DNA of 64,000 nt from Mycoplasmatota bacterium (GTDB lineage Bacteria; Bacillota_I; Bacilli_A; MAG-NZ). Positions 62,950 through 64,000 of this stretch are shown here, piece by piece. A model generated the notes under the pieces. The model saw only the letters and a program-made list of their open reading frames with translations. It had not been told where the DNA came from and searched no databases. The DNA is taken from positions 1,830,615 to 1,894,614 of the forward strand of contig CP074575.1 of the NCBI GenBank assembly GCA_018394315.1. The letters are read 5' to 3'. The stretch's first letter is position 1, and every line of letters begins with the position of its first letter. Made by a program: the position numbers and the translations under genes.

Positions 62950-63856
62950 GGTCAACCACCTTTACAAATATATCTTCTAAATTCATGTTAAGCTTCATTA
63001 GCTGTTTCAAGTGAATATTATTATCTAACATCAAAGGTAGAAACTTTGATTGATAATCATTCTCATCACTATATTCAAATATCAACCCATCTTTATCCTT
63101 ATTAAGGTATTTTACCCAAGATGAATTATCAAGTAGTTCATAAAACACCTCATTATTGCTTGTATCAATTAAATAACGATTTAGATAGTAACTCTTCTTA
63201 ATATTTTCTACTGAATCCTGGATAATAACATTTCCCTCATCTATTAAACAAATTAAATCACATACACGTTCAACATCATTAAGTATATGTGTCGAGTAAA
63301 AAATTGTTTTCTTTCCTCTTAATTTATCAATTATATCAATTACTTTTTTTCTACCAATAGGGTCTAGTGCACTAGTTGGCTCATCCATAATTAATATCTC
63401 TGGATCATTAATTAAACTAGCAGCAATTGCTAACCTTTGTTTCATCCCTCGCGAGTACCCCTTAACTAGTTTTTTAGAGTTTTCTAGTTCAACAAATTTT
63501 AAAGTATCGCTTACTCTTTCTTTTAGCAATGTTCCTTTTATTCCAAATAATTCTCCAACATATGTTAAATATTCTCTAGCGTTCATATAATTCGGAAAAA
63601 CAGGTACATCCGAAACAAATCCAATTTTAGATTTGTATGTTGAATCCTCAAATTCTATAGGTTCATCATTGATAAACACTTTACCACTTGTAGGTTTTAA
63701 TAGAGATAAAATCATATTAATTGTCGTTGTTTTTCCAGCTCCATTTTTACCGATGAATCCATAAACTTGACCGTGTTCTACAGTGATATTTAGGTTGTCA
63801 ACTGCTAGAAAATTTCCGTATTTTTTTGTTAGATTCTCTGTTCTTATAACTGCCAT
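62933..63856 (-). CDS. ABC transporter ATPase, YxlF-like
   Basis: The 307 residues contain Walker A GKNGAGKTT, signature YSRGMKQR, Walker B ILIMDEPTSALDP and switch His STHIL. An 80-residue C-terminal extension, typical of CcmA/YxlF-type ATPases, carries the permease-coupling region. The ATG overlaps the PLDc_N gene stop by one base (TAATG). Confidence 0.9.
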   Translation of the reverse strand: MAVIRTENLTKKYGNFLAVDNLNITVEHGQVYGFIGKNGAGKTTTINMILSLLKPTSGKVFINDEPIEFEDSTYKSKIGFVSDVPVFPNYMNAREYLTYVGELFGIKGTLLKERVSDTLKFVELENSKKLVKGYSRGMKQRLAIAASLINDPEILIMDEPTSALDPIGRKKVIDIIDKLRGKKTIFYSTHILNDVERVCDLICLIDEGNVIIQDSVENIKKSYYLNRYLIDTSNNEVFYELLDNSSWVKYLNKDKDGLIFEYSDENDYQSKFLPLMLDNNIHLKQLMKLNMNLEDIFVKVVDHDNTN

Positions 63857-64000
63857 TATTCTTCACGTCCTATTAATAAGTAAAGTAACCAACCAAAAGG
63901 ATTTAAAAGTGCAATCAATAATATCCAAATGATTTTTTTGCCGCCTTTAACAGTACGTTCTTCTTTTAAAACATCTATTATGCAATAAATAACCATTACG
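63856..64000 (-). CDS. PLDc_N-domain small membrane protein, YxlE-like, partial
   Basis: The last 47 or so residues are visible; the start lies beyond the window. The sequence DVLKEERTVKGGKKIIWILL, then LNPFGWLLYLLIGREE, is the C-terminal half of the phospholipase-D-nuclease N-terminal (PLDc_N) family, with two short membrane helices and the conserved GG-K-W and P-G-LYLLIGR. Bacillus YxlE has this domain and precedes yxlF and yxlG, as here. In that operon the small proteins YxlD and YxlE act as negative regulators of a sigma factor, so a sigma gene may lie just outside. Confidence 0.75.
   Translation of the reverse strand, partial: VMVIYCIIDVLKEERTVKGGKKIIWILLIALLNPFGWLLYLLIGREE

Noticed and set aside
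1..64000. Mycoplasma-type genetic code (TGA as Trp)
   Set aside because: TGA acts as stop in hutI, oppD and the 49-residue gene within start/stop overlaps, and conserved Trp codons are TGG.
1..64000. CRISPR array, transposase gene, tRNA or rRNA gene
   Set aside because: I found no regularly spaced repeats, no intact transposase and no cloverleaf or rRNA-like sequence. The GTRQPTVDSEVQKWKFR fragment near 55820 is too short to call a mobile element.

Overview
This is an AT-rich, low-GC chromosomal segment from a Gram-positive-type bacterium. It uses Shine-Dalgarno sites of the GGAGG type, lipobox lipoproteins, a PASTA protein and MarR/MerR/TetR/PadR-controlled ABC exporters. TGA is used as a genuine stop (hutI ends in TGA inside an ATGA overlap with ftcD), so the Mycoplasma code does not apply. 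The gene set is that of an amino-acid fermenting anaerobe: an iron-sulphur formate dehydrogenase with NuoEF-type subunits, histidine degradation to formimino-tetrahydrofolate, oligopeptide uptake and phosphotransbutyrylase/butyrate kinase. I infer a deep-branching Bacillota lineage (Clostridia-like, or a Haloplasma/Izemoplasma-type relative). That placement is an inference and I cannot prove it here.

Layout. 1-0.8 kb: edge of a secreted protein and an OsmC protein. 0.8-1.5 kb: rluF, which starts on ATT. 1.6-7.9 kb (minus): nuoE-nuoF-fdhF-mobA/fdhD formate dehydrogenase operon. 8.0-10.3 kb: a NUDIX gene, then a self-regulated TetR gene with a 7-helix membrane protein. 10.6-14.7 kb (plus): a kinase-less PASTA membrane protein with a fused ABC/FtsX-type transporter. 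14.8-16.2 kb: a seven-repeat FG-GAP lipoprotein. 16.7-24.6 kb (plus): hutU-hutH-hutI-ftcD-fchA, then a YtcJ-like amidohydrolase. 24.6-30.6 kb (minus): oppABCDF. 30.7-32.2 kb: purine nucleoside phosphorylase, a 49-residue protein and an FMN reductase. 32.3-36.3 kb: marR with a heterodimeric ABC exporter. 36.4-42.2 kb: two GNATs, DegV, a TipAL-like MerR, phosphofructokinase and a FAD dehydrogenase. 42.2-44.3 kb: a YheC/YheD ATP-grasp gene with a degenerate partner. 44.5-48.2 kb: a second heterodimeric ABC exporter. 48.4-51.3 kb: a small orphan protein, a PD40 lipoprotein, and arsC with acr3. 51.3-55.9 kb: a PadR-controlled ABC exporter with a serine hydrolase, a decayed hydrolase copy and other gene debris. 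56-62 kb: rlmD, cls, ptb-buk and an M42 peptidase. 62.2-64 kb: a yxlEFG-like ABC cluster cut by the window edge.

How the parts fit. Imported peptides (Opp) and histidine (Hut) yield glutamate and one-carbon units. Formimino-THF is converted by FchA to methenyl-THF, which can leave the folate pool as formate. The formate dehydrogenase can then exchange electrons between formate and NAD(H), possibly with ferredoxin. Ptb-Buk would conserve energy as ATP. Very similar cre-like sites sit at the hut and opp promoters, with a weaker one at fdh, which suggests common catabolite control. Several promoters here can be read almost completely: TetR, MarR, PadR and a MerR promoter with the diagnostic 19-bp spacer. 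The least described modules are the PASTA/ABC pair, the YheC/D pair with its degenerate partner, and the 49-residue protein between purine phosphorylase and flavoprotein.
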